From positions 1-48,390 of the IMG/VR virus record IMGVR_UViG_3300025141_015750: 48,390 bases of DNA, one strand, 5' to 3'. Positions 1 to 8,447 of the stretch are shown here, piece by piece; within the stretch, counting starts at the first letter, position 1, and the number at the start of each line of letters is the position of its first letter. This DNA is from a virus. A program made the position numbers and the translations under genes. Below the pieces are notes generated by a model that was not told the DNA's origin, did not search any database, and saw nothing but the letters and a program-made list of their open reading frames with translations.

Positions 1-1
1 A

Positions 2-199
2 ACATACGGCGAGAAGTATTATATTGACATGGGAAGCGGTACTACGATGGATAATTTTTACTATGTTGTCGGAATCAGGCACACGATTACACCAGGATCA
101 TTTGATACATCTTTGACAGTGGCATACAATGGCTCAGCGACTAGAAAATCTCTTATGACAGCAATGCAAGCTGTTGCTGACTATGCTGATCAAAAATAA
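2..199 (+). CDS. C-terminal end of a probable virion (tail/baseplate) protein, partial
   Basis: An open frame enters from the left edge and ends at TAA 197-199, giving the last 65 residues. The stretch YYVVGIRHTITPGSF followed by a short beta-rich segment and an alpha-helical tail resembles the C-terminal end of phage baseplate or late-control type proteins, where an 'H.I.PG.F.T.L' strand pair is common. That family impression is from memory and is weak on so short a fragment. It lies 36 bases upstream of the polymerase gene. The start and most of the protein lie outside the window. Confidence 0.5.
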   Translation, partial: TYGEKYYIDMGSGTTMDNFYYVVGIRHTITPGSFDTSLTVAYNGSATRKSLMTAMQAVADYADQK

Positions 200-235
200 T
201 AAGTAAACTTTTTAAATGTAGCGTAGAATATTTGT

Positions 236-1420
236 ATGCTATTAACTCTATCTAAAGAATGTATAGGGTCAGACTCAAACCTTGTTTACGATGGGAATAC
301 GTGGAAATGGTCAGACGACGTCTCGCCTGAATCAATCCTGTGGGGCTTTGACAACCCGAGAGATATAAGATCAGCAGCTAGGTCATTGAGGCTTGAAATT
401 TCTGATTTTACGTCCACACCGTGGGGAAATGTTCAGTCAGTTATTAGACCAAATCCGACAAATACACCGTGGTCGCATTGTGTGCCTACAGCCATGTGGA
501 AGAAGCACGTTTCTGCCATGGCAGAGCAGCTCTGGATACACTTTAACAACTCTAATAACCTTTACTATACGACAACCCATCTGAGAAACAGAGAGATCAT
601 TGGCAGCTTGAAACAATCAGCGATAAATCTTAGCATGCTAGACAAAAAGATAGCGTGTGAGAGTAAAAATAATCAGCACGCATTGTCAAAATTTAGACCC
701 GAGAAAGGCGACCTGTGTCCTAGATCAAAATATTCTCTATCTGGAACAGTCACAGGAAGAATGACAGTATCTCATGGGCCAAATATCCTTACGATGAAAA
801 AGGAAGACAGGGCTATCTTCAAGTCAAGAATGAAGCGAGGAAGGATAGCTGAGATTGATCTCGGGTCTGCAGAGCCAAGAGTTGCGCTCGCGATGTTTGG
901 CAAGTCAATAGACGGTGACATTTATAAAAAAATTGCACAAACAGTAAATCTGACCATAGACAGAGACATCGCAAAAATAGCAACTCTTTCTGCAATTTAC
1001 GGAGCATCTCATCACACTTTAAAGTCGAAGCTTTCTTCAGATAGTGATGCTAGAAAGGTCCTTGACCTTGTTCGTGAGTATTTCGGCGTGCGGCACTTAG
1101 AGGCTATGCTACATGAACAGCATGATAGTCTTGGGTATATTACAAATACACACGGACGAAAAATATTTTCTGAAACACCGAGCGTTAACCATCTCATCCA
1201 GTCTTCTACTGTGGATGTTGCTTTTGATGTTTTTGAGCTACTCTTGGCAAGATCACAAGAGTTGAAAATTAGAATCAACCCTATCTATCTTATTCATGAT
1301 GCAATAATTGTTGACGTGCATGAGGACGATTACAGCAAGCTTGTTAGCATTTGCGATAAAGGGTTTTGGTCTGAAATTTTAAAAATAAATTTTCCAGTTA
1401 GCGTGAAGGAGATTAAATGA
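236..1420 (+). CDS. Minimal family A DNA polymerase (catalytic palm/fingers)
   Basis: The 394-aa product keeps the core motifs of Pol I-type polymerases. A TGRMT segment (residues 173-177) matches the TGRLSS element. Motif A is IDLGSAEPR with Asp208 and Glu213. Motif B is R243-x3-K247-x7-Y255-G256, the O-helix spacing. Motif C is IHDAI with His354-Asp355, where the usual HDE Glu is Ala. There is no room for a 3'-5' exonuclease and the thumb is short or missing; T7 gp5 has about 700 aa. Its role could be gap filling or repair, since a complete DnaE replicase is encoded at 26387. It overlaps the next gene by ATGA, so the two are probably co-translated. No clear Shine-Dalgarno precedes ATG 236. 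Confidence 0.85.
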   Translation: MLLTLSKECIGSDSNLVYDGNTWKWSDDVSPESILWGFDNPRDIRSAARSLRLEISDFTSTPWGNVQSVIRPNPTNTPWSHCVPTAMWKKHVSAMAEQLWIHFNNSNNLYYTTTHLRNREIIGSLKQSAINLSMLDKKIACESKNNQHALSKFRPEKGDLCPRSKYSLSGTVTGRMTVSHGPNILTMKKEDRAIFKSRMKRGRIAEIDLGSAEPRVALAMFGKSIDGDIYKKIAQTVNLTIDRDIAKIATLSAIYGASHHTLKSKLSSDSDARKVLDLVREYFGVRHLEAMLHEQHDSLGYITNTHGRKIFSETPSVNHLIQSSTVDVAFDVFELLLARSQELKIRINPIYLIHDAIIVDVHEDDYSKLVSICDKGFWSEILKINFPVSVKEIK

Positions 1421-1995
1421 CTGAAAATATTGAAAAAATTAAATCGAACTGGGAGACATACGAGAAACTTCTTGGAAGGCTTGCAGATCATAATATTAAT
1501 AAAATGATAGAGGTGCTAGGAGAGAGAATTCTAATGTGTCCAGAGTCGAGAATCTCTGATCAACCGGGTGCATATCCGGGCGGTCTTGTTGAGCACGCAC
1601 TTTCAGTTGCATCAACGATGAGAAAGCTTAATGATTCATTAAAAATGGACGTATCAATTTCGTCTATTATAAAGGCATCTCTTTTACATGAGATAGGAAA
1701 GATCGGCGACGAAGAAAATGATTTATTTTTGATACAGGATTCTGACTGGCACAGGAATAATTTAAATCAAAACTATAAATACAACGATGACATCTCGAAG
1801 ATGTCAATTTCTCACAGAACACTTTATCTCTTGCAAAAATTTTCAATTAATCTTACAAGAGAGGAGTGGGTTGCAATTCAAATCAGCAGTGGTTCTCATT
1901 TTGAAGAAAATAGATTTTATGCAGGAAGTGAAACAACGCTGGGTATTCTTTTGCAAAAATCAAAAGCTCTTGCATATCACATGTCAATGACATGA
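1417..1995 (+). CDS. HD-domain metal-dependent phosphohydrolase
   Basis: The 192-aa protein has the HD-domain layout: a first His in GGLVEHALSVAS (near residue 60), the metal-binding pair in LLHEIGKIGD (near residues 89-98, HE in place of the usual HD) and a later conserved His in SISHRTLYLL. Such proteins cleave phosphate esters of nucleotides or nucleic acids. The substrate cannot be read from the sequence. The start overlaps the polymerase stop by four bases, which suggests a shared message and perhaps a nucleotide-related role. T4-like phages often carry HD proteins near replication genes (general knowledge). Confidence 0.75.
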   Translation: MTENIEKIKSNWETYEKLLGRLADHNINKMIEVLGERILMCPESRISDQPGAYPGGLVEHALSVASTMRKLNDSLKMDVSISSIIKASLLHEIGKIGDEENDLFLIQDSDWHRNNLNQNYKYNDDISKMSISHRTLYLLQKFSINLTREEWVAIQISSGSHFEENRFYAGSETTLGILLQKSKALAYHMSMT

Positions 1996-2018
1996 GAAGT
2001 TAATATTTATAAGATGTA

Positions 2019-3728
2019 ATGCCTAAAAAAATCAGATCTAAGACTGGCTCAGCTACCAAAGGACTAGGTGGAATTCCATCGAGGAATCAAGGAATCACTA
2101 TTCCCGGCGGCGGGGCGATGGGTGGCGGGGATGATTATAGGCAAAAAATAGGAAGAAACAAGATACCCTGGACGTTAGATGACTTTCAGGGATCGCCCTC
2201 AATGTCAGCTGATGCTGGATTTTCATCAATTGTTATGCAAAGAATAGCTTCACCAGATGCTGTAACACACTCTAGAAAACCAATGTTTCCAGATCAAGAG
2301 ATGAAAGAAGCAGATGTAGAAGATAATTACATAATGGCAGATGAAGATACATCCGAAACTGAGAAAAAAATGAAAACAAAAAGAATGAAATTTGATGAAA
2401 ACCAATCAGTTAATCATATAAAATATTCACTTGTTGATCTTGATAATATAATGAATGAGGACGTTGACTGGGATCGGTTGACACCAAAGTGGGCACATGA
2501 TATTGAACTTGATGACTTTGTCCCACCAGGCTTAGAGGATGAATTTGAAACAGCAAAAGAATATGTCTCAGATGTTATTGAAAAGGCACGTGAACTAGGC
2601 CAGCCAGCATATGATTTAGTTGCATCAAAATTAGATAAAATCAGGGGTCAGGAAGGTGCTGGTGAGGAATTTCTTGATAAGGTAAAAGAAACTGCAAAGG
2701 AAATAGGAAAAGATCTCATAGCATTAACTGCTGCTGGAATTCCTGTTGTGGGCACACCGATCGCCCTGTGGCTGATTACATGGAACCTTGGAGAGCTACA
2801 AGCTAGTCAAAATGATGCGCTTAGGGTAACAGACAGTCTTCTTGTCAATGGGACAGAAGCTGATATTGCTGAGCTTGAAGCTGTATCTAATAGAATGTTT
2901 GATGATTACATCGATCTTATGCAGGCTACATGGACATTAATTCCATTCGTTGGATCTGGAAAGACTGCCGCCAAGATAGTTGGAAAAGCTGCAGCTGTAA
3001 CGGGTGTGAAAAAGGGTTCATCATTTGTAGGTCTTGCAGGACCCTCTGTGATGAAGTCAGCAATAAAGAGTGAAATACTTCTTAAACCTCTCTTTAAGAT
3101 TGTTGCAAAATTTAAAGATGTAGACGCGTTTGAGGATCTAGAGCTTGATAAGACTTACTTTTTGGAAAATTTCTACAAAGGAGTGGGAACTCTTGTAGTT
3201 TTGCAAGAATTCCTCGAGGAGGCACATCGCCAGCTTGCCCAGTGGAGACAGGAAGGATCTACTATGGAAGCTTTTAAATTTGATCCTTCACAAATGGGAT
3301 TTGATGATTCATCAGATTACGAAGAATCAGAAGGAAGGCTTGGCCAGAATACATATGATGCTCAGCTCAGAGATGCAATTGACTCAATGACAGAAAAAAT
3401 AATTGACGCAACATCAAGTGACACACTTGATACAGTAATTGAAGGAAAAAATATGAACAAAGATGAAAATCTCCTAAGGCTCTTTATTAGAGAGAAAATA
3501 TCTAGAATTTTAGAATCCACTTATCCGCATCCAGTAGGGTATGAATATAGAAACCCTCCTACTAGCGAAGAAGAAGACGATGAATACGATAGCAATATCG
3601 GTGACATTGTTAATTTTAAAACAGATATGGGCGGTGTTAGCTATCAGTCACGTCCAGAAAACATTAGGGAAGAGGCACTAAGAAGAATCGTAAGAAGAAA
3701 GATCCAAGAGCAAAAAAAAAGATCATAG
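2019..3728 (+). CDS. Large protein of unknown function, likely virion-associated
   Basis: I do not recognise this 569-aa protein. The N-terminus is Gly/Ser-rich and low in structure. Residues about 190-240 are helical and charged. Residues about 240-270 and 305-345 contain hydrophobic, Ala/Gly-rich segments (for example GIPVVGTPIALWLITWN) that could be membrane-active. The C-terminal part is acidic and contains LLRLFIREKISRILE and EEALRRIVRRKIQEQ, which resemble the N-terminal tag seen on other proteins here but sit internally. An AATATTTAT element lies at 2002-2010, just upstream. The frame ends right after a run of nine A, and the -1 frame stays open to 3934, so the true product may be longer. 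A late or ejected virion protein is inferred. Confidence 0.6.
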   Translation: MPKKIRSKTGSATKGLGGIPSRNQGITIPGGGAMGGGDDYRQKIGRNKIPWTLDDFQGSPSMSADAGFSSIVMQRIASPDAVTHSRKPMFPDQEMKEADVEDNYIMADEDTSETEKKMKTKRMKFDENQSVNHIKYSLVDLDNIMNEDVDWDRLTPKWAHDIELDDFVPPGLEDEFETAKEYVSDVIEKARELGQPAYDLVASKLDKIRGQEGAGEEFLDKVKETAKEIGKDLIALTAAGIPVVGTPIALWLITWNLGELQASQNDALRVTDSLLVNGTEADIAELEAVSNRMFDDYIDLMQATWTLIPFVGSGKTAAKIVGKAAAVTGVKKGSSFVGLAGPSVMKSAIKSEILLKPLFKIVAKFKDVDAFEDLELDKTYFLENFYKGVGTLVVLQEFLEEAHRQLAQWRQEGSTMEAFKFDPSQMGFDDSSDYEESEGRLGQNTYDAQLRDAIDSMTEKIIDATSSDTLDTVIEGKNMNKDENLLRLFIREKISRILESTYPHPVGYEYRNPPTSEEEDDEYDSNIGDIVNFKTDMGGVSYQSRPENIREEALRRIVRRKIQEQKKRS

Positions 3729-3934
3729 ACAGTGATAAGGATATTGACGAACCTGACGTAGATGAGCAGAGTGTCGCCGCAAATATTTCAGGATATAGTC
3801 TTCCACTTGGTGCTTCAAATTTTGACACCTCACTAAAGAAAAGAGGTAAAATTTCTGCAAAGGCTTTTGGCGGTGGGAATGTCGAAAAACCAGCAAAAAA
3901 GAGAAACAAGAAACGCTCTAAGAAGAGAAAATAG
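3713..3934 (+). other. Putative -1 frame extension of the upstream protein at an A9 slippery run
   Basis: Bases 3712-3720 are nine consecutive A. In the upstream frame the codons read CAA AAA AAA AGA TCA TAG, so a perfect A-AAA-AAA slippery heptamer sits three codons before the stop. The -1 frame is open from 3668 to TAG 3932-3934 and has no ATG, GTG or TTG start, so it can only be expressed as an extension. It adds about 70 residues: an Asp/Glu-rich stretch, a GYSLPLGASNF segment and a Lys/Arg-rich tail ending KKRNKKRSKKRK. The extended product would be about 638 aa. Programmed frameshifting, polymerase slippage and a homopolymer assembly error are all possible. Confidence 0.6.
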
Positions 3935-4032
3935 TTTTCTAAAATATTGAAAACTTAGAAATTTCATTGTACTATAAAGGTGCGATGATTAAAAACTAAA
4001 CATTGCAAATTAAACATTGGAGAAAATAAAAA

Positions 4033-4815
4033 ATGGGAATTGATTTTGAAGCAATTAGAAAAAAGCTTGATCGGCTAAGCGGAGCAACGCGAAATAGATC
4101 TGTAATGTGGAAGCCCACAGAGGGAGAAGAGCACGTAGTTCGGCTACTTTCATTTCCCGATAATGATGGTCAACCTTTCAAGGAACTTTGGTTTTACTAC
4201 GGAATTGGAAATAATCGGGGTCTCTTGACGCCCAACCAGTTTGGTAATAAAGATCCGATCCAGGAACTTATTACTAACCTACGAGAGGATGGGTCAAAGG
4301 AGTCATATGAGCTTGCAAAGAAGCTTTATCCTAAGATGCGTACATACGCACCTGTTATCGTTAGGGGTGAAGAGGATAAGGGAGTTCAAATCTGGGGATT
4401 TGGAAAAACAGTCTACCAGGCTCTTTTGGGATTAATGCTCGATGAGGATTATGGAGATATTACAGATCCAAAGACAGGAAGGGATATTAAGGTATCTTGT
4501 ATGAAGCAGCCAGGTAGAAAGTGGGCAATGACAGAGGTCAGGCCACGTGGAAAGCAGTCTCTACTTGCAGACGATGACAATCAAGCTAGTGAGTGGATTT
4601 CCGCCATTCCCAATCTAGATGACATTTATCAATGTAAGTCATATGATGAACTTTCAAAGATTGTTAACGACTGGCTTGGTGAGGATGATACTTCTGATTC
4701 TGACGGTACAGAAAATAATTTTTCATCTGACGGAACAAAGTCAACAAAGACTTCATCTGACGGTAAGTCGTATAGCAGTCTCGATGATGCTTTTGCAGAC
4801 TTGATGGATGAGTAG
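4033..4815 (+). CDS. gp32-like single-stranded DNA-binding protein
   Basis: The 260-aa protein matches T4 gp32-family layout: an N-terminal basic helix (FEAIRKKLDRLSG), then a core beginning SVMWKPTEGEEHVVRLL, an OB-fold-like region with aromatic residues, and a C-terminal Asp/Ser-rich tail ending DDAFADLMDE, the usual protein-docking tail. It should coat ssDNA and recruit the recombinase and helicase encoded just downstream. I do not see the Cys/His zinc cluster of T4 gp32; the corresponding loop reads LTPNQFGNKDP. GGAG at 4018-4021 is a plausible ribosome site. A strong hairpin follows the stop. Confidence 0.82.
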   Translation: MGIDFEAIRKKLDRLSGATRNRSVMWKPTEGEEHVVRLLSFPDNDGQPFKELWFYYGIGNNRGLLTPNQFGNKDPIQELITNLREDGSKESYELAKKLYPKMRTYAPVIVRGEEDKGVQIWGFGKTVYQALLGLMLDEDYGDITDPKTGRDIKVSCMKQPGRKWAMTEVRPRGKQSLLADDDNQASEWISAIPNLDDIYQCKSYDELSKIVNDWLGEDDTSDSDGTENNFSSDGTKSTKTSSDGKSYSSLDDAFADLMDE

Positions 4816-4839
4816 TTTACTGATTTACGTTTAAAGTTC

Positions 4840-4865
4840 ACAGCCCCGAAAGTTTTCGGGGCTGT
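4840..4865 (+). terminator. GC-rich hairpin after the SSB gene
   Basis: ACAGCCCCGAAA at 4840-4851 pairs perfectly with TTTCGGGGCTGT at 4854-4865. Only three T follow, so termination may be partial or the hairpin may protect the abundant SSB message. It lies between the SSB stop (4815) and the uvsX promoter. Confidence 0.65.
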
Positions 4866-4895
4866 TTGAACATTTACAATCTAAGATTGTATATT
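4866..4895 (+). promoter_or_regulatory. Sigma70-like promoter of uvsX with a palindrome between its boxes
   Basis: TTGAAC (4866-4871) and TATATT (4890-4895) are 18 bases apart. A perfect 7-1-7 palindrome, ACAATCT-A-AGATTGT, occupies 4876-4890, inside the spacer and touching the -10. That placement suits a repressor or activator site. The promoter is inferred from spacing only. Confidence 0.5.
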
Positions 4896-4921
4896 AAATC
4901 AACAAAGTACTCGGAGAAAGA

Positions 4922-6088
4922 ATGGGAAAAGAAAACACGACTGAAGATTTTACACAAGACTTGATAAGATCTCTTAATAAGGACCACGGCCAGAGAGTTG
5001 CATATAATCTTTCTATTGATGAATCACCAACACATGTCAAGAGGTGGATCTCTACTGGGTCAAGATCACTTGATTATATTTGTTCAAATCGAAGAGGCGG
5101 CGGCTTACCTGAGGGGAGAATCGTAGAGATATTTGGACCACCATCTATTGGAAAATCACATATAGCTACTCAAATTGCTCGAAGCACGCAAACAATGGGA
5201 GGAATAGTTGTCTATATTGATACAGAGAATGCTACTAGTGTAGAAAATCTTCGAATGCTTGGGGTAGACGTTTCAAAGAGATTTGTGTACGTTGATACTC
5301 ACTGCACAGAAGAGGTATTTCAGGTTGCAGAGTCAACAATAATGAAAGCAAAAGGAATGAATAAGGATGTTCCGATCACCATAGTATGGGATTCAGTTGC
5401 TGCATCATCACCAAAAGCAGAGCTGATTGGTGATTACGATAAAGAATCTATTGGTCTCCAGGCACGCGCAATATCAAAAGGAATGAGAAAGATAACAGGT
5501 GTAATAGGAGACCAAAATATTTTATTTGTTATTTTAAATCAAACTAGAACTAAAATCGGTGTCATGTATGGTGATCCCACAACCACGCCCGGGGGCAAGG
5601 CAATTCCTTTTCATGCTTCTACAAGAATCAAACTTGGTGCCGGTCAACAGATAAAAGACGGCGACGATGTTATCGGAATCCACGTTTCAGCAAAGACAAT
5701 TAAAAATAAGGTCGCTCCCCCGTTTAGAAAAATTAATTTTGAAATACACTTTGGTGTAGGGATCAAAGAGCATGAGCAAATTTTTGATCTTTTAAGAAAA
5801 AATGGTCCAGAAATAATCGATGGGAAAGAAATATTAGTTTCAGGAACAGGATCTTGGAAAAAGTTGAATGTCACAGAAGTAGAAACAGGCGAGATCATTG
5901 TAGAGAAGAAATTTTACAAAGCACGATTCGATGAAATATTAGCTGACCCAAAGTACCAGTCCTATCTAGATGACTTGCTTGAAGTCGCAATGGTCAAGAA
6001 ATTCAATTCCGACCCTGATATTGACGTAGAATCTCTTTCAGAGGTAGAAGCAGTAGCACTAGAGCTGGAAATGTCTGACCTGGAATAG
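4922..6088 (+). CDS. uvsX: UvsX/RecA-type strand-exchange recombinase
   Basis: The 388-aa protein has the RecA-fold ATPase core: Walker A GPPSIGKS at residues 72-79, the VVYIDTENA strand with the catalytic-type Glu, Walker B-like ITIVWDSVAA, and the DNA-binding loop region NQTRTKIGVMYGDPTTTPGGKA typical of RecA and UvsX. It would pair ssDNA with homologous duplex in recombination-dependent replication and repair. The acidic C-terminus is also usual. A clear ribosome site (GGAG) precedes ATG 4922. It follows the SSB gene and is two bases from the exonuclease gene, an early replication operon. Confidence 0.9.
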   Translation: MGKENTTEDFTQDLIRSLNKDHGQRVAYNLSIDESPTHVKRWISTGSRSLDYICSNRRGGGLPEGRIVEIFGPPSIGKSHIATQIARSTQTMGGIVVYIDTENATSVENLRMLGVDVSKRFVYVDTHCTEEVFQVAESTIMKAKGMNKDVPITIVWDSVAASSPKAELIGDYDKESIGLQARAISKGMRKITGVIGDQNILFVILNQTRTKIGVMYGDPTTTPGGKAIPFHASTRIKLGAGQQIKDGDDVIGIHVSAKTIKNKVAPPFRKINFEIHFGVGIKEHEQIFDLLRKNGPEIIDGKEILVSGTGSWKKLNVTEVETGEIIVEKKFYKARFDEILADPKYQSYLDDLLEVAMVKKFNSDPDIDVESLSEVEAVALELEMSDLE

Positions 6089-6090
6089 CA

Positions 6091-7038
6091 ATGCAGACCT
6101 GTCTAATAGTCGACGGACTAAATTTATTTACTAGGCATTTTATAGCAAACCCGGCTACTAGTGAAAATGGTGAAAGTATCGGAGGCATTACAGGTACACT
6201 GGGTGGAATAGCAAAGCTTTGTGAAAGATTCAGACCCGATAGAATAATCGTAGTGTGGGAATCTGGTGGCTCAGCTCGAAAAAGAGCAATATACAAGGAT
6301 TACAAGTCAGGTCGAAGACCTCAGCGACTCAATAGATACTACGGCGACGATATTCCAAATACAGTCAATAATAGAAACTATCAGATAGAAACACTAATAT
6401 CAATATTGTCAAATCTTCCAGTTGTTCAAATTTACGTTAAAGAGTGCGAAGCTGACGATGTTATCGGGTATATTTGTAGTTATAGTTTTAAAGAGTGGAA
6501 AAAGGTTATCGTCTCCTCTGACAAGGATTTTTATCAACTCTTGAATAAGAAAACCTTGATATACTCACCGACATGGAAGAAATTTGTTTCTTTTAAAGAG
6601 GTTAAAGAAAAATTTGGAATATCTGCTCAAAATTTCTGCCTCGGGAAATCAATTTGCGGTGACCCTTCAGACTCTATTCCCGGTGTAAAGGGCGCAGGAT
6701 TTAAAACTGTTGCAAAGAGATTTCCATTTCTAATTGAAGAAAATTTTTTTTCAATTTCTAATATTATATCTGAGTGCAGGGAGAAGATAGAAAGTGGCTC
6801 TAAGGTAAAAGTTTATAAAGAGATTCTAGAATCTGAAGATGTCATAAGAAGAAATTGGAAATTAATTAACTTAGACACCAACGCATTGTCACATCATCAA
6901 ATAAAAAAAATAACAGGTGCTATTGATACTTTTAGCCCTGCACGAAATAAAATGATAATACTAAAAATTTTAAAAAGAAACTCTATTCAAAATATTGACA
7001 TTGATAGATTTTTTTCATCAATGAAATTACTCACATAA
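6091..7038 (+). CDS. 5'-3' exonuclease / RNase H-like flap nuclease
   Basis: The 315-aa product is the size of T4 RNase H (about 305 aa). It shows the FEN/Pol I 5'-nuclease acidic motifs in order: LIVDGLNLF near residue 5, YKDYKSGR near residue 70, KECEADDVIGY near residue 120, SSDKDFYQLL near residue 145, and CGDPSDSIPGVKGAG (helix-hairpin-helix DNA-binding) near residue 190. It would remove RNA primers and 5' flaps. The gene starts two bases after uvsX, in the same direction, and is followed closely by the helicase. Confidence 0.88.
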   Translation: MQTCLIVDGLNLFTRHFIANPATSENGESIGGITGTLGGIAKLCERFRPDRIIVVWESGGSARKRAIYKDYKSGRRPQRLNRYYGDDIPNTVNNRNYQIETLISILSNLPVVQIYVKECEADDVIGYICSYSFKEWKKVIVSSDKDFYQLLNKKTLIYSPTWKKFVSFKEVKEKFGISAQNFCLGKSICGDPSDSIPGVKGAGFKTVAKRFPFLIEENFFSISNIISECREKIESGSKVKVYKEILESEDVIRRNWKLINLDTNALSHHQIKKITGAIDTFSPARNKMIILKILKRNSIQNIDIDRFFSSMKLLT

Positions 7039-7049
7039 AGAGAATGTAA

Positions 7050-8420
7050 ATGACAGAAGAAGCATATTTTAGCAAGTATGGCAAAACTTTTCAAGAAAAA
7101 ATATTTCAAGCATTTATTGCAGATTCAAACTGGGCAGCCCAGATGATTGAAATAATGACTCCCACATATTTTGAAAAAGATTACTTAAAATATCTAACAG
7201 AGAATTATTTTTCATATTACGAAAAGTATAAGTGCTTTCCAACATTACCCTTGCTGGTAACAATAGTTAGGGATGATCTAAGGGAAGGAAATGATGTAAT
7301 TTTAAGAGATCAGATAGTTGAATTTTTACATAGAGTTAAGACAAATCCTGATGTAGGTGATCTTTGTTTTGTAAAAGAAAAGTCACTTGACTTTTGTAAA
7401 AAACAGTCTCTAAAAGATGCGCTTGAGCAAGCAGTTGATTTAATTGCAACTGAAAAATATGACTCTGTTGTCACGCTGATGAAAGATGCAATTTCAAAGG
7501 GCCAACCGGCAACGCTCGGTCATGATTTTTTTAATGATTATGAGTCTAGGCTAGCTAAGATTACTAGATCTACAGTTCCGACAGGACTGATGCAGCTTGA
7601 TAAAAAAGATATACTCAATGGCGGACTTGCCAGGGGTGAGCTTGGAGTTATTACAGCACCTACAGGAGTGGGAAAATCTCACTTTCTTGTTCACGTAGGC
7701 TGTGAAGCGCTTAGGGTTGGAAAAAATGTAATACACTATACGTTTGAACTTTCAGAAAGGGCAGTTGGATTAAGATATGATAGCAACCTTTGCAATATCG
7801 CAAGCAATGATGTGATTGATAGAAAAGATGAGGTCATCAAAAGTTACGAAGAAAGTGCACTAGGAAGGCTGATTATCAAAGAGTATCCGACGGGATCAGC
7901 AACTGTTATGACAATTAGAAATCATATTGAGAAACTTTTATTGAAAGGTTTCGTTCCCAGCTTAATTATAATAGACTACGCAGACATCATGAGATCTTCT
8001 CGATCTTACGATTCACTTAGACACGAGCTTAAGCTTGTCTACGAAGAGATAAGAAACCTTGCAATGGATATGAATTTTCCAGTATGGACAGCATCTCAGG
8101 CAAACAGAGATGCTTCAAATGCAGAAGTAGTTGGTCTTGAAAATATGGCTGAAGCATATGGGAAAGCAATGGTAGCTGACGTAGTTGTCTCTCTTTCTAG
8201 AAAGCCAATGGAGAAGTCAACTGGAGCGGGAAGGCTTTTTGTTGCTAAGAATAGAGCCGGGAGAGATGGAATACTTTTCCCAGTATATCTAGATACTTCA
8301 ATGTCAAAGCTGAGTATACTTGAAAATGATTCTGAAATGTCACTTTCAGAGGTTGTTGAGTCAGATTCGATGGATATGAAAAATCTTTTGAAGAAAAAGT
8401 GGAGACAAGTTAATTCTTGA
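7050..8420 (+). CDS. DnaB/gp41-like replicative helicase
   Basis: The 456-aa protein has a helical N-terminal half and a RecA-like C-terminal half. Walker A is APTGVGKS at residues 203-210. It is followed by HYTFELSERAVGLRYDSN, a typical SF4 helicase motif, and Walker B SLIIIDYADIM. WTASQANRDA corresponds to the SF4 'sensor' motif with Gln. It should be the hexameric fork helicase. No separate primase is recognisable in the window, so priming is either encoded elsewhere or host-supplied. It ends 27 bases before the reductase gene. Confidence 0.88.
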   Translation: MTEEAYFSKYGKTFQEKIFQAFIADSNWAAQMIEIMTPTYFEKDYLKYLTENYFSYYEKYKCFPTLPLLVTIVRDDLREGNDVILRDQIVEFLHRVKTNPDVGDLCFVKEKSLDFCKKQSLKDALEQAVDLIATEKYDSVVTLMKDAISKGQPATLGHDFFNDYESRLAKITRSTVPTGLMQLDKKDILNGGLARGELGVITAPTGVGKSHFLVHVGCEALRVGKNVIHYTFELSERAVGLRYDSNLCNIASNDVIDRKDEVIKSYEESALGRLIIKEYPTGSATVMTIRNHIEKLLLKGFVPSLIIIDYADIMRSSRSYDSLRHELKLVYEEIRNLAMDMNFPVWTASQANRDASNAEVVGLENMAEAYGKAMVADVVVSLSRKPMEKSTGAGRLFVAKNRAGRDGILFPVYLDTSMSKLSILENDSEMSLSEVVESDSMDMKNLLKKKWRQVNS

Positions 8421-8447
8421 AGATATTATTCAATAATGGGAGGTAGA

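Noticed and set aside
226-235. AATATTTGT upstream of the family A polymerase as a late promoter
   Set aside because: It abuts the start codon, leaving no leader, and the gene is expected to be early; probably a chance match in AT-rich DNA.
3664-3909. Minus-strand 81-aa open frame opposite the frameshift extension
   Set aside because: Phe/Ser/Pro-rich composition typical of the reverse complement of Lys/Asp-rich coding sequence; no ribosome site; the plus -1 frame explains the region better.
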